Part shown: piece by piece, positions 29,881 through 41,500 of the stretch | Layout of the letters: each line of letters opens with the position of its first letter | Numbering within the stretch: position 1 is the first letter of the stretch | Assembly (NCBI GenBank): GCA_018105865.1 | Contig: CM030836.1 | Coordinates: forward strand, 2,294,001 to 2,358,000 | Origin: Metaphire vulgaris | Lineage: Eukaryota; Annelida; Clitellata; Crassiclitellata; Megascolecidae | Length of the DNA: 64,000 nt | Direction: 5' to 3' | The notes under the pieces: model-generated | What the model was told of the DNA's origin: nothing | Database searches by the model: none | The model's input: only the letters and a program-made list of their open reading frames with translations | Made by a program: the position numbers and the translations under genes

Positions 29881-30543
29881 CTAGGTGTTTACCCGTCAAA
29901 AATGACCGGAGAGAGTTGCTGTTTTACCACCCGATTTTGCGCAAATACAATAACATTCTGCACAATTAATTGGCCTTAACTCGCCGCTTTTTCCTTCAAC
30001 CGAGTTAACGCCCATTCGCAGGAATTTTCTGAAATTTTATAGTCAACGTAAGTGTAATGATTTGGCAGTGCTGGGGCCGGGACGATTGGGAGAGGGATGG
30101 AGAGAGGGAAGGGGATTGGGAGAGGGATGGGGAGAGGAAGGGAGAACGGAGGTTTGGGCCTGTAGGGTAGGGCGGGGCGGTTATGGGTTGGGGCCTGGGC
30201 GGGGATGCGTTGGGGCCGGGGCGGGGAAGTGTTGTGGCTGTGGCGATTGGAAGTGGAATGGGGTGAGGGAGGAGGGATTGGGAGATGGATGGGGAGAGAG
30301 GGAACGGGGTTTGGGGCCTGTGGGTAGGGCGGGTTAGGGCGGGTATTGGTTGGAGCCTGGGCGATTGGGAGAGGGATGGGGTGAGGGAAGGAGGACGGGG
30401 GTTTAAGCTGCAATTAAGACGCTTCGTTAAACGCTCCGTTGATAATACAGTTTTGATTAAACAATATTTGGTTGTCAATTACAACAGCGTCTTGCAATAT
30501 CTGCCGTGTTGCCGTCGGACAGACATCGAGAATTATATATGTA
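29881..30543 (-). mobile_element. Helitron copy 1, internally deleted
   Basis: On the minus strand it ends with the Helitron-type 3' hairpin (degenerate CCGGTCATTTTTGACGGG), a short spacer and CTAG, next to T. Its 5' end is near AATTCTCGATGTCTGTC but the terminal TC is not clear. At about 660 bp it lacks the middle kilobase of the other copies; the G-rich array is joined directly to the 3' segment. It lies head-to-tail with copy 2. Confidence 0.75.
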
Positions 30544-32396
30544 CTAGGTATTTACCCGTCAAAAATGACGGGGGAGATTGGCTGTTTTACCACTCAATTT
30601 TTTTGCAAATGCAATAGGATTTTGCGCAATTAAATTTCTTAAATCGCCGCCTTTTCTTTCAACCGAGTTAACGCCCATTCGCATGGATTTTCTTGATAGT
30701 CAACGTTAGTGTAATGATTTGGCAGTGTCGAACGACATGCAGTGCTTGATTTTCTTGTTTGCTGTGCTGCTTTTTCACGCCGAGCAACCGCCTGCTCCTC
30801 ATTCTCACTTGATTGTCGAAAAGCTCATGAACGCTGGACTTTTTGTTTTGCACGGACGGTAAGAAAGAGGAATAAAAAAGCTAAGCAATGGTGCAAACCT
30901 AATCTTCTTAGCTCTTATATAGCCTGAGATAAAGAAAATTCAAAAAATTTGGAAACTTTCTCAGAATTCAAAACTTTCGCGAAATTCACCGATAATACTT
31001 ATGTTCAAACATTGGGATCATCGGGTTAGAATTGATAGATCTTTGCCAAATGTCGACCGATTTTCAAACGTTTTGGTTTATTTTGTTCCTCTGACATCCC
31101 TTTACAACTTTGCCGCTGACCAAAGTGGGTTACCGCTGAAAATATTTTGCTAGGGGCTTTAAAAATATTTCTGGGGAGAGGGTGATATTTTAGGCCGTAA
31201 AGTGGACTCTACCCCAATTTTTTTGGTTTGCACGGACGGTTAGAAAGAGGAATAAACAATCTAAACAATGGTGCAAATCGCATCTTCTTTGCTCCTACAT
31301 AGCCTGAGATATAGCAATTTTTAAACGTTACAGCAATCATTTCTGAAGAACGCTTTTACAAAAATTAAATCCCCAGTACGGTGACAACGTCTGAAAATTT
31401 AATCCCCACTTGAGGTGTTAAATTTTAAAAAAATAGGTATTGAGGCTAGAAAGGAATAAATAAATATATTATTATTATTATTATTATTATTATCTACGAC
31501 AATTTATATAGCGCAGTAGCATAACTGGAGCTAAAGTCAAGAGCGCTTTACAAAGGAGTCACTTATAAGAGATGTTAAATAAGTGTGTCTTTAGGAGCTT
31601 CTCAAAACAGCCGACGGACTTCGCATTAATAACATCGCTCGGCAACGGGTCGGGGGGCAGGGCATTGGGAGAGGGAAGGGAGGTTTGGGAGGAGGAAATT
31701 GGGTTGTACGGGTTTTCGGAGCAGCGTTGTGTAGGTTTGGGAACGGGGTTTGGGGCCGGTGGGGTAGGGCGGAGCGGTGATGGTTTGGGGCCGGGTCGAT
31801 TGGGGGAGGGATGGAGAGAGAGGTACGGGGTTGGGAGAGGGTGATAATAGATAATGGAACGGGGTTTGGGGCCTGTCGGGCAGGGCAGGGGGGCAGGTAT
31901 GGGTTGGGGCCTGGGAGATTGGGAGAGGAATGGGTAGAGGGGAAGGGGATGGGGAAAGGGAAGGGGAACGGGGGTTTGGGACCGGGGCAGGAATGGGTTG
32001 GGGCCGGGGCGATTGGGGAGGGATGGGGAGAGGGAAAAGTGATGGGGAGAGGGAAGGGGAACGGGGTTTGGGGCCGAGGCCGGAATGGCTTGGGTTCAGG
32101 GCGATTGGGAAAGAGGTGGGGAGAGGGAAGGGGGTGGGGAAAGGAAGGAAAGGGGGTTTGGGGCCGAGGCGGGAATGGGTTGGGGCCTGGGCGATTGGGA
32201 GAGGGATGGGGTGAGGGAAGGAGGACGGGGGTTTAAGCTGCAATTAAGACGCTTCGTTAAACGCTCTGTTGATTATAATACAGTTTTGATTAAACAATAT
32301 TTGGTTGTCAATGACAACAGCGTCTTGCAATACCTACCGTGTTGCCTTCCGTCCGCCCGTCCGCCCGTCCGTCATCGAGAATTATATATATATAGA
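30544..32396 (-). mobile_element. Helitron copy 2, interrupted by a LINE tail
   Basis: Minus-strand 5' end TCTATATATATATAATTCTC at 32396, preceded by A; 3' hairpin CCCGTCATTTTTGACGGG and CTAG at 30544-30547, followed by T. These are the hallmarks of Helitrons, which insert between A and T without duplication. It contains a CCGTCCG-rich 5' part, a long G-rich (plus-strand) array at 31650-32230 and a frame ending NHYTNVDYQENPCEWALTR (about 30668-30853). A LINE fragment interrupts it at 31454-31636. Confidence 0.85.
31454..31636 (-). mobile_element. LINE 3' end inserted in Helitron copy 2
   Basis: Plus strand reads (ATT)n, then TTTATATAGCGCAG and AAGTCAAGAGCGCTTTACA, the reverse complement of the LINE 3' end seen at 216 and 22066. 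Only the last 180 bp are present. The other Helitron copies lack it at the matching position (near 50095). Confidence 0.8.
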
Positions 32397-32639
32397 TAAT
32401 TTTACCAATGAAAGAATAACTACGGGAACGATACATCAAATGTTTGCATATTGTGACGGAATTCTCTTGTTGGATCTCTTATTAGCAATGGACAATCTCC
32501 GCGGATATGTTTCCGAAATAATTATGGTAATAGTCTTTTGATGGGAAGAGAAAAAGCGTCCTAAAACATTAGGTCCCCGTCCTGGTATATGAGTGGCTTG
32601 CTTGTGAAGAGACAACAATCGTGATCTTCAAATTCTTGT

Positions 32640-33473
32640 TCGCAGTATTCTGCCCTTAGGCAGGTTTTGTATTCCAATTTCGCCATTCATTTCTGTTCAT
32701 AGCTTTCTCCTTTAGGTCTTTATAGTCCTTTTCCATCATCCAGTCAAGTAGCATCTCTCGTAGTCTTGCTTTGGTCTTTCCCCCTCTAGTTGTCCTTCTA
32801 TTATTTCCCTTAGGAGTGAGTCTCCTCTCATTGTATGTCCCATCCAGGTCTTTTGTCTTTTTCTTATTGTGCTGATCATCAATTTCTTTTCCTCCTCCTG
32901 TTTCAGCACTTCCTCGTTTGTCTTATGTTCTGTCCAACTGATCTTCTCTATTTTTCTCCATATCCACATTTCAAAGGCCTCTAGTCCTGTTATTTCCTCT
33001 TTTTTTAGAGTCCATGTTTCCGATCCATAAAGTGTCACGCTCCAATCAGTGTTTTGATAAGTCTTTTCTTCAAGTTTCTGTATAATTCTCCTCTCATCAG
33101 TTCTTTTCTTTGATAGAATGCCTCTTTCCCCATCGCTATTCTCCTTTTCACTTCCTCCTTGCATCTTGCATCTTCCGTTATGAGACTCCCCAGGTAGCAG
33201 AACTTCTGGACTTGTTCTATTCTTTCTCCATAAATCATGATCTTCACTTCTTTTCCTTCTTTCTTACTGATGATCATTGTTTTCGTTTTCTTTGTATTTA
33301 TTTGCATACCATACTCCTCTGATACTTGAGTTAGTCTATCCATGATTTTTGTTAGTTTTCTTCAATGATAGCTATCATTGCCTGATCGTCAGCAAATCTC
33401 AGTGCTGGTATTATTCTTCCTCCTACGCTCACCCCTTCTCTTGTCCCCTCCATCACCTCTCTGATTAGCTCCT

Positions 33474-33506
<33 letters not shown>

Positions 33507-34217
33507 AATAATAGTGGCGACAGTCGGCATCTCTGTCTCACTCCTCTTCCAAATTTTCCTGGTTCAGTTACATCCCCTCTATTCTTATCCTTACATTTTG
33601 CCCCACATATATATCCGATTAGTCTTCTTTCTTTCCATTCTACTCCAGTTTTCCTCAGCGCTCTCATTAGTTTGACCCAGTCCACCCTGTCAAATGCTTT
33701 TTCGAAGTCTACATAGCAAACGTACTGTATATATCCATTCCATGTTGTATGCTTCTTTCACTTAGTATTCTTAATGCTCCTATGGCTTTCCTGGTTCCTT
33801 TTCCTTTTCTAAAACCATACTGATCTTCACCAATAAAATTCATTGCGTCTGCCTTTGCCTGTATTCTGTTCTTGAGTATCTTCAGCATAATCTTTGATTC
33901 GTGACTGGATAAACATATGGTTCTGTGGTCTTTACATTCTGTCGCATTCTGCTTCTTTTTGATTGGGATCTTGACTGTTTCCGTAAAATCCATTGGCCAG
34001 TCTCCGGTGTTGTATATATTTCTACAGACCTATGTTAATTCGTCCATTCCTTTTTCCCCAATGTTTTCAGGAACTCGCTTGGTATGTTGTCTATTCCTTC
34101 CGCTTTATTATTATTTAATTCTTTCAGTGCCCCTTCTACCTCTTCTTTTAATATACCTAGTTCATCTTCCTCTTCCCATTCTTGTTTATCTTCCTCTATT
34201 TTTTCTGGTCTGTCTTG

Positions 34218-34248
<31 letters not shown>

Positions 34249-34438
34249 TATGTGTGTGTGCGTGTGTTTGTGTGTGTATTTGTATAGTTCTTCGATATAC
34301 GCTACCCATCTTTTCTTTATATTCTCTACATTATTCATCATGTTGCCTTCTTTATCTTTGATGTTAATTCCCTTTCTATTCCATCCTTTCTTCTTTGTAA
34401 GTCTCTTTACTTGTTCGTCTAAATAGTAAAATAAAGTA
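32640..34438 (-). mobile_element. RTE-like LINE, RT and C-terminal region
   Basis: Minus strand, in order: WNRKGINIKDKEGN and KRWVAYIEELY (linker), EDQYGFRKGKGT, a DFEKAFDRVDW block, RQRCRLSPLLFN, a frame change at a (TA)n tract, a match to RIIPALRFADDQAM, FCYLGSLITEDARC, YGSETWTLKKEE and NLPKGRIL. This is the RTE-type protein order. It is broken by at least three frameshifts and by microsatellites at 33476-33504 and 34217-34270. Its 5' part is found inverted immediately to the right. Confidence 0.8.
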
Positions 34439-35440
34439 ACAAGTGTGAACAATATGAAGACAGAGTACTAATAGTAAAAATTGAGACCAAACTGGTGGAG
34501 ACGATACTGATACCGGCGTACATGCCTACATCAACACACGAGGAAGAGGAAGTAGATATCATTCTTTCATTCATTCATAAAGTCAATTCATAAGGCGCAT
34601 TAATTGTCTAGTGCGCCTCGGCCGTTTTCTTAAACATGTATGTCTTTAATCTGTTGAAGAACATTTCTCGTGACATGGTTTCATCGCGCAAGTGAGCAGG
34701 TAGATCATTCCGCAGTTTTGGACCGCGTACTCGGAAAGTGCAATCACCCATCCTGGTCCTGGTTCTTGGTGTCTGGCGGATGCGAGTGGTATTTGATCTT
34801 AATTCCCTTGTACGACTCTGGTTCCTTAGCAGTTGACAATGTCTGGTGAGGTATTGAGGCGCCTCAGCTCGTAGGCACTTGTCAACCAGAGATAGAATTT
34901 TGAATTCGATGCGTTGTGCAACCGGTAACCAGTGGAGGGTCCGGAGAATAGGTGACGCATGCTGCCTTCGGTTGGTCCGTGTGAGTAATCGTGCAGCTGA
35001 GTTTTGTACGACCTGTAGCCTTTTTATTTGCTTGACGGTGGCATATGGTAGCAGACTATTACAATAGTCAATGCGTGTAGCAACGAATGCGTGTACTAAA
35101 GCTTTCGCCGCATCATAGGTCAGTAAGTCTAAAATTACAGTCAGTTGTCTCAGTTGGTAGAAACTTCCTGAGACGACTTTGCTAACCTGTTGAGCCATGG
35201 TGAGGTGTTCATCTAGTATGACTCCTAGGTCTCTAACTGCAGACGTTCGTTTGATGTGGACTCCTCCTTGGTTTAGCTCGTCGATGTCGACCTTCGTCAC
35301 CTACTTACTGTGGCCAAGGACAAAGATATCATATACGAAAAGATAGAGGAATATTTAGAAAATGTAAAGGGGTCAAGTTATGTAGTGGTAATGAAGGATT
35401 GGAATGCAACAGTATGGGGAAAAAGGGAAGAGTGGTGTGT
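34439..35440 (+). mobile_element. Inverted 5' part of the same RTE LINE (endonuclease)
   Basis: On the plus strand 34440-34562 plus 35324-35440 codes an APE-type endonuclease segment: ILIPAYMPTSTHEEEEVDI, then IYEKIEEYLENVKGSSYV and MKDWNATVWG. It abuts the minus-strand RT part head to head. That is the layout left by twin-primed reverse transcription (5' inversion). A different LINE splits it at 34563-35323. Confidence 0.7.
34563..35323 (-). mobile_element. LINE (CR1/L2-like) with TSD
   Basis: Minus-strand frame 35300-34608 (230 codons, intact) codes the RT C-terminus: VRDLGVILDEHLTM, ATRIDYCNSLL, LRTLHWLPVAQRIEFKIL and FNRLKTYMFKKTAEAH. The tail is short ATGAA-type repeats. A 9-bp TSD, AGATATCAT, lies at 34554-34562 and 35324-35332. 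It split the endonuclease frame of the RTE LINE and is therefore younger. Confidence 0.88.
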
Positions 35441-36420
35441 AAGACAATATGGAATCTCTGCTTGGATGTCATCTAATCTCCTCGCTCTTAACCCATCTAA
35501 GACAGAGTTTCTTTTAATTGGACTACCCCAACAACTCAAAAAATTGACAATCCTAAACTAGTTTTGGCTCCTGACACTACAATAATCTCTGTTCCAACTG
35601 CTAGAAATCTAGGATTCAAATCTGATTCTTTTCTAAACTTCGACACACAAATCTCCCAACTATCAAAAGCCTGCTATGTTCATATTCGTGACCTTCGCCG
35701 CCTACGCCATTGCCTAGACACTAAAACTGCCTCCACAATTGCCACCTCAATAGTCCACTCCAAATTAGATTATTGTAACTCCCTCTACTATCACCTTCCC
35801 AAAGCCTCTATCAACAAATTGCAATCAATGCAAAATGAACTTGCTCGTGCTGTCATTAAGTCACCCAAATTCTCCCATATTTCACCCATACTGAAATCAT
35901 TACATTGGCTTAAAATAACTGAACGTATCCAATATAAGATAATAACACTTACATATAGCTCACTTCAGTCATCAAAACCTGTCTACCTTAGATCACTATT
36001 AACCCCTCAGCCTCCTCGACCCACACGCTCATCATCTTACCTCACTCTGTCACGCCCACTCAATCAGTCATCCCTGAAAATTTGCAACCGTGCCTTCTCA
36101 TACGCCTCACCTGAACTTTGGAACTCGATCCCAGCTTCCCTCCGCAGGCTTGGACACTTTCAAACAATAAAATCTGAGTCCCCGTTTCCTATAATTCCTG
36201 CACTATCTCCTCAAGTTTTCAGGTCTAAGCTTAAATCCTTCCTTTTTCTAAACTCCTTTCCTCCATAGCTGTAACAACCTAGCCTCACTGCCCTTCGGGT
36301 GTTGACTATTGCCTGGCTGATAATATACCTTCCCCATAGCTATTTTAAGAGAGGCTGAGCGCTAAGAATAAGCAGCTACTGTTGTTATGCTTTCCAAGGC
36401 GCTATAGAAATCCACGAGAA
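35441..36420 (+). mobile_element. LINE (L2-like) RT C-terminus and 3' UTR
   Basis: Codes WMSSNLLALNPSKTEFLLIG, then after a frameshift near 35560 VPTARNLGF...KLDYCNSLYYHLP, LKSLHWLKITERIQYKI and ELWNSIPASLRR. It stops at 36268; the 3' UTR ends AAGGCGCTATAGAAATCCAC. The same 3' UTR is at 27480. It is 5' truncated at its junction with the RTE endonuclease fragment. Confidence 0.85.
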
Positions 36421-36587
36421 ACATCTGGAGGCGACTAAGCGTCGCTCGTGGCACTGAGGTCAAAAGGTCTATTGCTGAGTTGTAGCTACGCCCTAGGAAA
36501 GTCCGAGGACGTGTTGAGTAGTGACTACGCGTCACGACATAAACATGCGGCCGTGTAGTGATGTGTGTAATGCCGCCACACCGGTAT

Positions 36588-37625
36588 AGTATATTATAAT
36601 GACTCCCATATAATAATAACTCCCCCTCATTATTATATATATAATAATGACTCCCCCATCATTATTATATATATAATAATAACTCTCTCTATATTATAAT
36701 AACTCTCTTAGTTTTTCAGAAGCCAGCTGAGATACCATGGTCTAGAGCACCAAAAGCTTTTTTTATATCGAGGATTGTTCCAAATAGTGTGCTTGTGGGA
36801 TTCAAAATTTGTTATTTTGGTATCAATTAAATTCATTATTGGCGTTTAAGTGGAGAAATAGGGCTGAAACCATATTGATCAGTGGATAACATATTAAATA
36901 CATCTAAGTAGTTTAAAATTCTGGTAAGCATTGCCCTTTCAGGAATTTTAGGAAAACTGGGAGATTGGAAATGGGTCTATAATTTCATATAACAATTTTA
37001 GAGACATTTTTATAAATTGGGGTTATTTTTCAATTTTTGAGGCCTACTTCTTCTGGGAGTTATTATAATATAGAGAGAGTTATTATATATATATATATAT
37101 ATATATATAATACTGAGGGGGCCACATATGGCTGTGAAAGCTGGACAATAATGAAGGAAGATGAACGGCGCATACAGGCATTCGAAATGAAAGGTTTAAG
37201 ACAAATAATGAGAGTTTCCTGGAAAGCAAAGAAGACGAATGAGTGGGTAATAAATAAAGCAGGAGTTCAAAGAACCCTACTGGAAACAGTAAAGAAAAGA
37301 AAACTGAAATACTGGGGACATATTATGCGAACAAAGCAGGAATGTCTGGAGAAGGACATAATGCAGGGCACAATGCCTGGATCACGAAAAAGAGGCAGGC
37401 CAAGAAAAAAGTGGGAAGACAACATCAAAGAGTGGACAGGACTCACTATCGAGCACGCGATAAGAAGAGCAGAAGATCGTAACATCTGGAAGATGACAGT
37501 TCATAATGCAACCAATCTTCGGAGCGAAGACGGTTGAAGACAAGACAAGACAAGAGGGGAGTCTTTATTATACATATAATAATGAGAGGGGAGTTATTAT
37601 TATATGGGAGTCATTATAATATGCT
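36588..37625. mobile_element. Foldback element with ATAATAATAACTCCCC arms
   Basis: Left arm (36588-36720) is built of alternating ATTATAATGACTCCC and ATAATAATAACTCCCC modules. The right arm (37555-37625) is its inverted counterpart. Imperfect direct ACACCGG copies lie just outside both ends. The interior holds LINE debris, including antisense RT sequence at about 36720-37060 and the RTE LINE end at 37113. The modular arms are as in TU/FB-type elements. Confidence 0.65.
37113..37555 (+). mobile_element. RTE-like LINE C-terminal fragment
   Basis: Open frame through YGCESWTIMKEDERRIQAFE, LKYWGHIMRTKQECLEKDIM and GSRKRGRPRKKWEDNIKEW, ending LRSEDG, the usual C-terminus of one RTE-like group. Its tail is (GACAA)n. 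It is preceded by a (TA)n tract (37086-37110) and lies within the foldback element. Confidence 0.8.
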
Positions 37626-37639
37626 ACACCGGAGCGTCT

Positions 37640-38249
37640 TGACGGCAATACGGCAGACTGTCCCAGGGCCTTGATCCCTGAAGGTTAGAGCTGGGTTCTT
37701 ACCGTATCGTTTGTTCCGGATGCGAGCGAAAGCTCAGCACAATCGAACTGCCTTGGCTCTACAGAGCCAGGATATAAGACTCTAGGTCCTGGCTTAAAAA
37801 AGGTTTGCTAAAGTGCCTCTTAAAAATCAGTCGGCAATCGAAAAGTAAAATAGCCATCTGTTGAATACTTGGGAGGTAAGTCTTATTGAATTTTTTCCGC
37901 TATATTGGTGCACGAAAAATTAATAGCTAATTGATAGTTTAATTATTAAAATTTTTAAATCAGTATTGATCACCGAAATTGCTTAGTCTATGCAGGGAGA
38001 ATGCAAAGACGCCGCCTACCGAGTAATCGGTGAAGCGTCATTATATAATCGCTATAAAGCCTATATTAATCAACGTCAATGTACATAAGAAAGATAAGAC
38101 ACACATAGGGACAAGTAAGCCTAAAATTCCGCCAAAATATTGTTTCTTGTTTCACATCCTGAGTTAGTAATAAAGCGAAAATGACACTTAACTCTGATCA
38201 TTCCATGTTTAAGCAATCATTTTCATGATTCTTAAAATATACTACCGAA
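37640..38249. other. Spacer, no gene seen
   Basis: 37626-37830 is GC-richer (CGGCAGACTG, GAGCCAGGATATAAGAC) and continues the sequence interrupted by the foldback element. It may be part of an older repeat. The remainder is AT-rich and unremarkable up to the start of the lectin duplication. Confidence 0.4.
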
Positions 38250-38567
38250 TAAATATCAAAATCAAATGCTGTTTATAAGATATTAAAGCAGCAAGATTAA
38301 AGGTTGTGATGCTAATGTCTAGATATTTCGTTGGAAAGCAAAAGGGTTTCAATTTAGACTCAATAGCTGAAAATTAAATTTATCCAAGAGATTTTTATAG
38401 GATGACTGGAAAAGCTGTTGCAGCTTAAATTCAGTAAAATACGAAATATGTGTTGAGTGACGAATTTTATACATGATTCAATGAGCTTCCGTTGAATTTT
38501 TCATTATTTTGCTTTTATTCTGCAAAGCAAATTGGTGTTTAGTAAAGGTATTCGAAATCTGGACGTC

Positions 38568-41500
38568 ATGAACAAGTGTAATCTGCATAGACCTCTGCTG
38601 TTTGTGATCACAGCACAACTGACGACACAATTGATTGTTTCGGCTGAGACAGGTATTGTCGAGTGTTTACAGCAAAGAAAGTAGATAATGATTAATTAGT
38701 TGTCCTCCCTCAGAATTAAAAACTGTTTCATTCATTGTTTATTGCCCAACATTTACAATATATGATCATTTATGGCGTTCGAGTAAGAAGCTCTCTTTAG
38801 TATTGGAATATCACACTGGTAACATTGTAATATAACAAAATAAAAACACGACAAAGTAAATATATAAACTATCATGCATAAGAGGTGTCGTGAAATGTGA
38901 CTTACCTTCACTTAAACCCATGATAGGTTCAGGTAAATCATTTTCAATATTATTTTGTTTCCATCAGTGACAAGTGACAAATGAGTCGTATTAAAATTGA
39001 TCACCCTAACCACGCATAACATAATTTGTATTTATTTACAGCCTCTTGGAATGAGGCTTAAGTTGATATTGCTACCATCGCGAAAATTATTAATATTATT
39101 ATTAATATTAATTAATTAATATTATTAATATTGCTATTTATTTCCTATTGCATAGCCTCGTCTTATGAGTTAAAATGTTTCAAAAAGTCCCCAGCATCTT
39201 CGTATTATATGATGTTTTTGGTGCTTAGTCTTCAGTCTTATTCCAAAATTGCTCACGGCAAACATATCATAGTAGGCGCCAAAATGCTGCCTTCTAAGAT
39301 GAAAAGTTTAACTAACATTAGATGCTTAGAACATTGCATCGACAGAGCTAAAACATCTTTAATCCAAGTTGATTGCTATGAAGTAAAACATAATTTTATA
39401 TAACAGCTGTAATAGACGGTCAATAATTAATATATCATAAACGGCAGAAATCGAAATCAGAATATCTACAGAAATTTTGTATAATTTAGCAAGAGCATCG
39501 ATGCAATGGTCATTACTGTTTCGCATGAGAATTTCAGTTTTCGATATATCCAATTAAATTTCCTTCAATATTAATCCATATCTGTGAATCTGATGGAGAA
39601 AAGTTTTCTCGAAACAAATAATATGTGCAGTGTTGGGTACAAGTTACAGTAACTCAGGTGAGTTTAATCTCACAAATTAACTCATGTATAGTGAATTGTG
39701 AGTTTGAGTTAACTCTTTTCAGCTGATGTGAATTACGAATTTGAATTAACTCATTATTTAGGTGATTTTGAGTTTTAATTGTCCCATTTTAAACTCACAA
39801 ATTGTAATCATTTGCAAAATGATAAGTCATCTCATTGAAGTAATAAAGACAGTTATTCACTGCTGTGCAACAGGGTACGCGACAACTGGGTACCGCCGAT
39901 TGGGCCTCGGACAACTGAGTCCGGCAATTGGGTACGGGACATTTGGGTAAAGGGACATTTGGGTAACGGGACATTTGGGTAACGGGACATCTGGGTACTG
40001 GACATCTCGGCCCGCACCACCGAACTGGACTTGATAAGAACTGAGGATTCGTTGTATAACTTCGGGCGGTCTTCTTTAAGCCCTGTCATCGGCTATAAAT
40101 TGAGTACAAATTCTTAATAGGAAGTGCTATTTCTTTGATCGTAAATGCAAAGTAGGCTCTTATAGTTACTACGGGCTTATATGGACTTGAGACGAACTGA
40201 GGCTTCGGTATATCCAAGTAGTAGTGAATAACTGCAGGAAGTCTTCTTCAAACCCTGTCAATGGCTACAAATTGAGTACAATTCTTTGAACTCCCAGGCA
40301 TTTATGATGTTAAAGCATAAAACCGGTATACAAGAATAGACGTTGCCTATTCTGATCTTGATACCACAACCTGAAGCACCATTCTCTCTTCCCCTATTGT
40401 ACGGAACCGAGATGTCCAGGGCCCAGATGTCCCGTTACCCAAATGTCCCGTTACCCAAATGTCGGGCTCCCTTGTCTGGGGCCCAATCAGCGTTACCCAG
40501 TTGTCCTGATCCGGTGCAACAGCAGGTATTTATGATGGTCAGTGAATAATCAGAGCTATATGGCTATGACTAGTCACTAGATAGTACAATTCAGTGTTGG
40601 GTAAATGTCAGGCTATCCTGAATAGTGTCATAGGAGCTCCAAAGCTGCTGATTTGGTTAAGCACATCTGCAGTGATGTTGGAAAAGGCATGTATAGTTGA
40701 AGGAAAATTAAATGACATTTGTTCAGTGTTGTATCTTCCTAAACTCATGCCAACTGATATTGATTTTCTGAAAGAATATATCCGTTTGTTACAATCACTA
40801 GCACAATTTTTGATACATTTCAACATCAGAATTAATGCTTTTATGGTATGCTTATGGAGTTGGCCGTTAATTATATATTAACAATTTTTTGACAATGTTG
40901 ACCCCTCGTCCTTCTCAACAACTGTCAAACTTTCAATGACCCCCTATAATTATGTCAAAATCTTTTAAACTCCCACTATAGAAAAGAGACGGGTCCCATA
41001 AAAGTTGGAAGGTTATTATTTTTCAGGTGATGACCATTTTCCCCCTTTTATTGCTCACCAAGTGTCAAATGTGGTGTTATGGCTTTTTTGTTTGTCAGGC
41101 GTTTTCCCCGTGTAATAAATAGTATTCCATGAAATTTCCAATTTTTTATCTGTCTCTTGGCCCCTTCTTCCGGTTCGGGGTCTATTCATCGCACGCCAAT
41201 TGACCGCGTCAAATCGATCGCAATATCACCGAACGGAGCTTGACACAAAAAATGCCTTCTGAGACTTCTATAGATCGACATCTTAAGTCCTACTAGAGAT
41301 TTAGTAGGGACTGCCCTGTGTGAGAATTGGCCGCAAAACAGCCAACAAATTATAAGGTAATACGTACTAGATAAAAATCTTTAAATTTGGTGTAAATGTT
41401 CAAAGTAAGTAGCAGCGATTTAACTCTTAATTTTAAAAACTTCTATAGCACCACAGTTGAAGCGGGAATGCAGCAAGGCAGACTATAAAACCAATAAACA

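Noticed and set aside
30062..32240. Long Pro/Gly-rich open frames over the G-rich arrays (also 50063-50929 and 59385-60410)
   Set aside because: Low-complexity DNA lacks stops in several frames at once; copies differ by indels and no domain is present.
33917..34426. Hydrophobic plus-strand open frame of 169 codons
   Set aside because: It is the antisense of the RTE LINE coding strand plus a TA/TG microsatellite.
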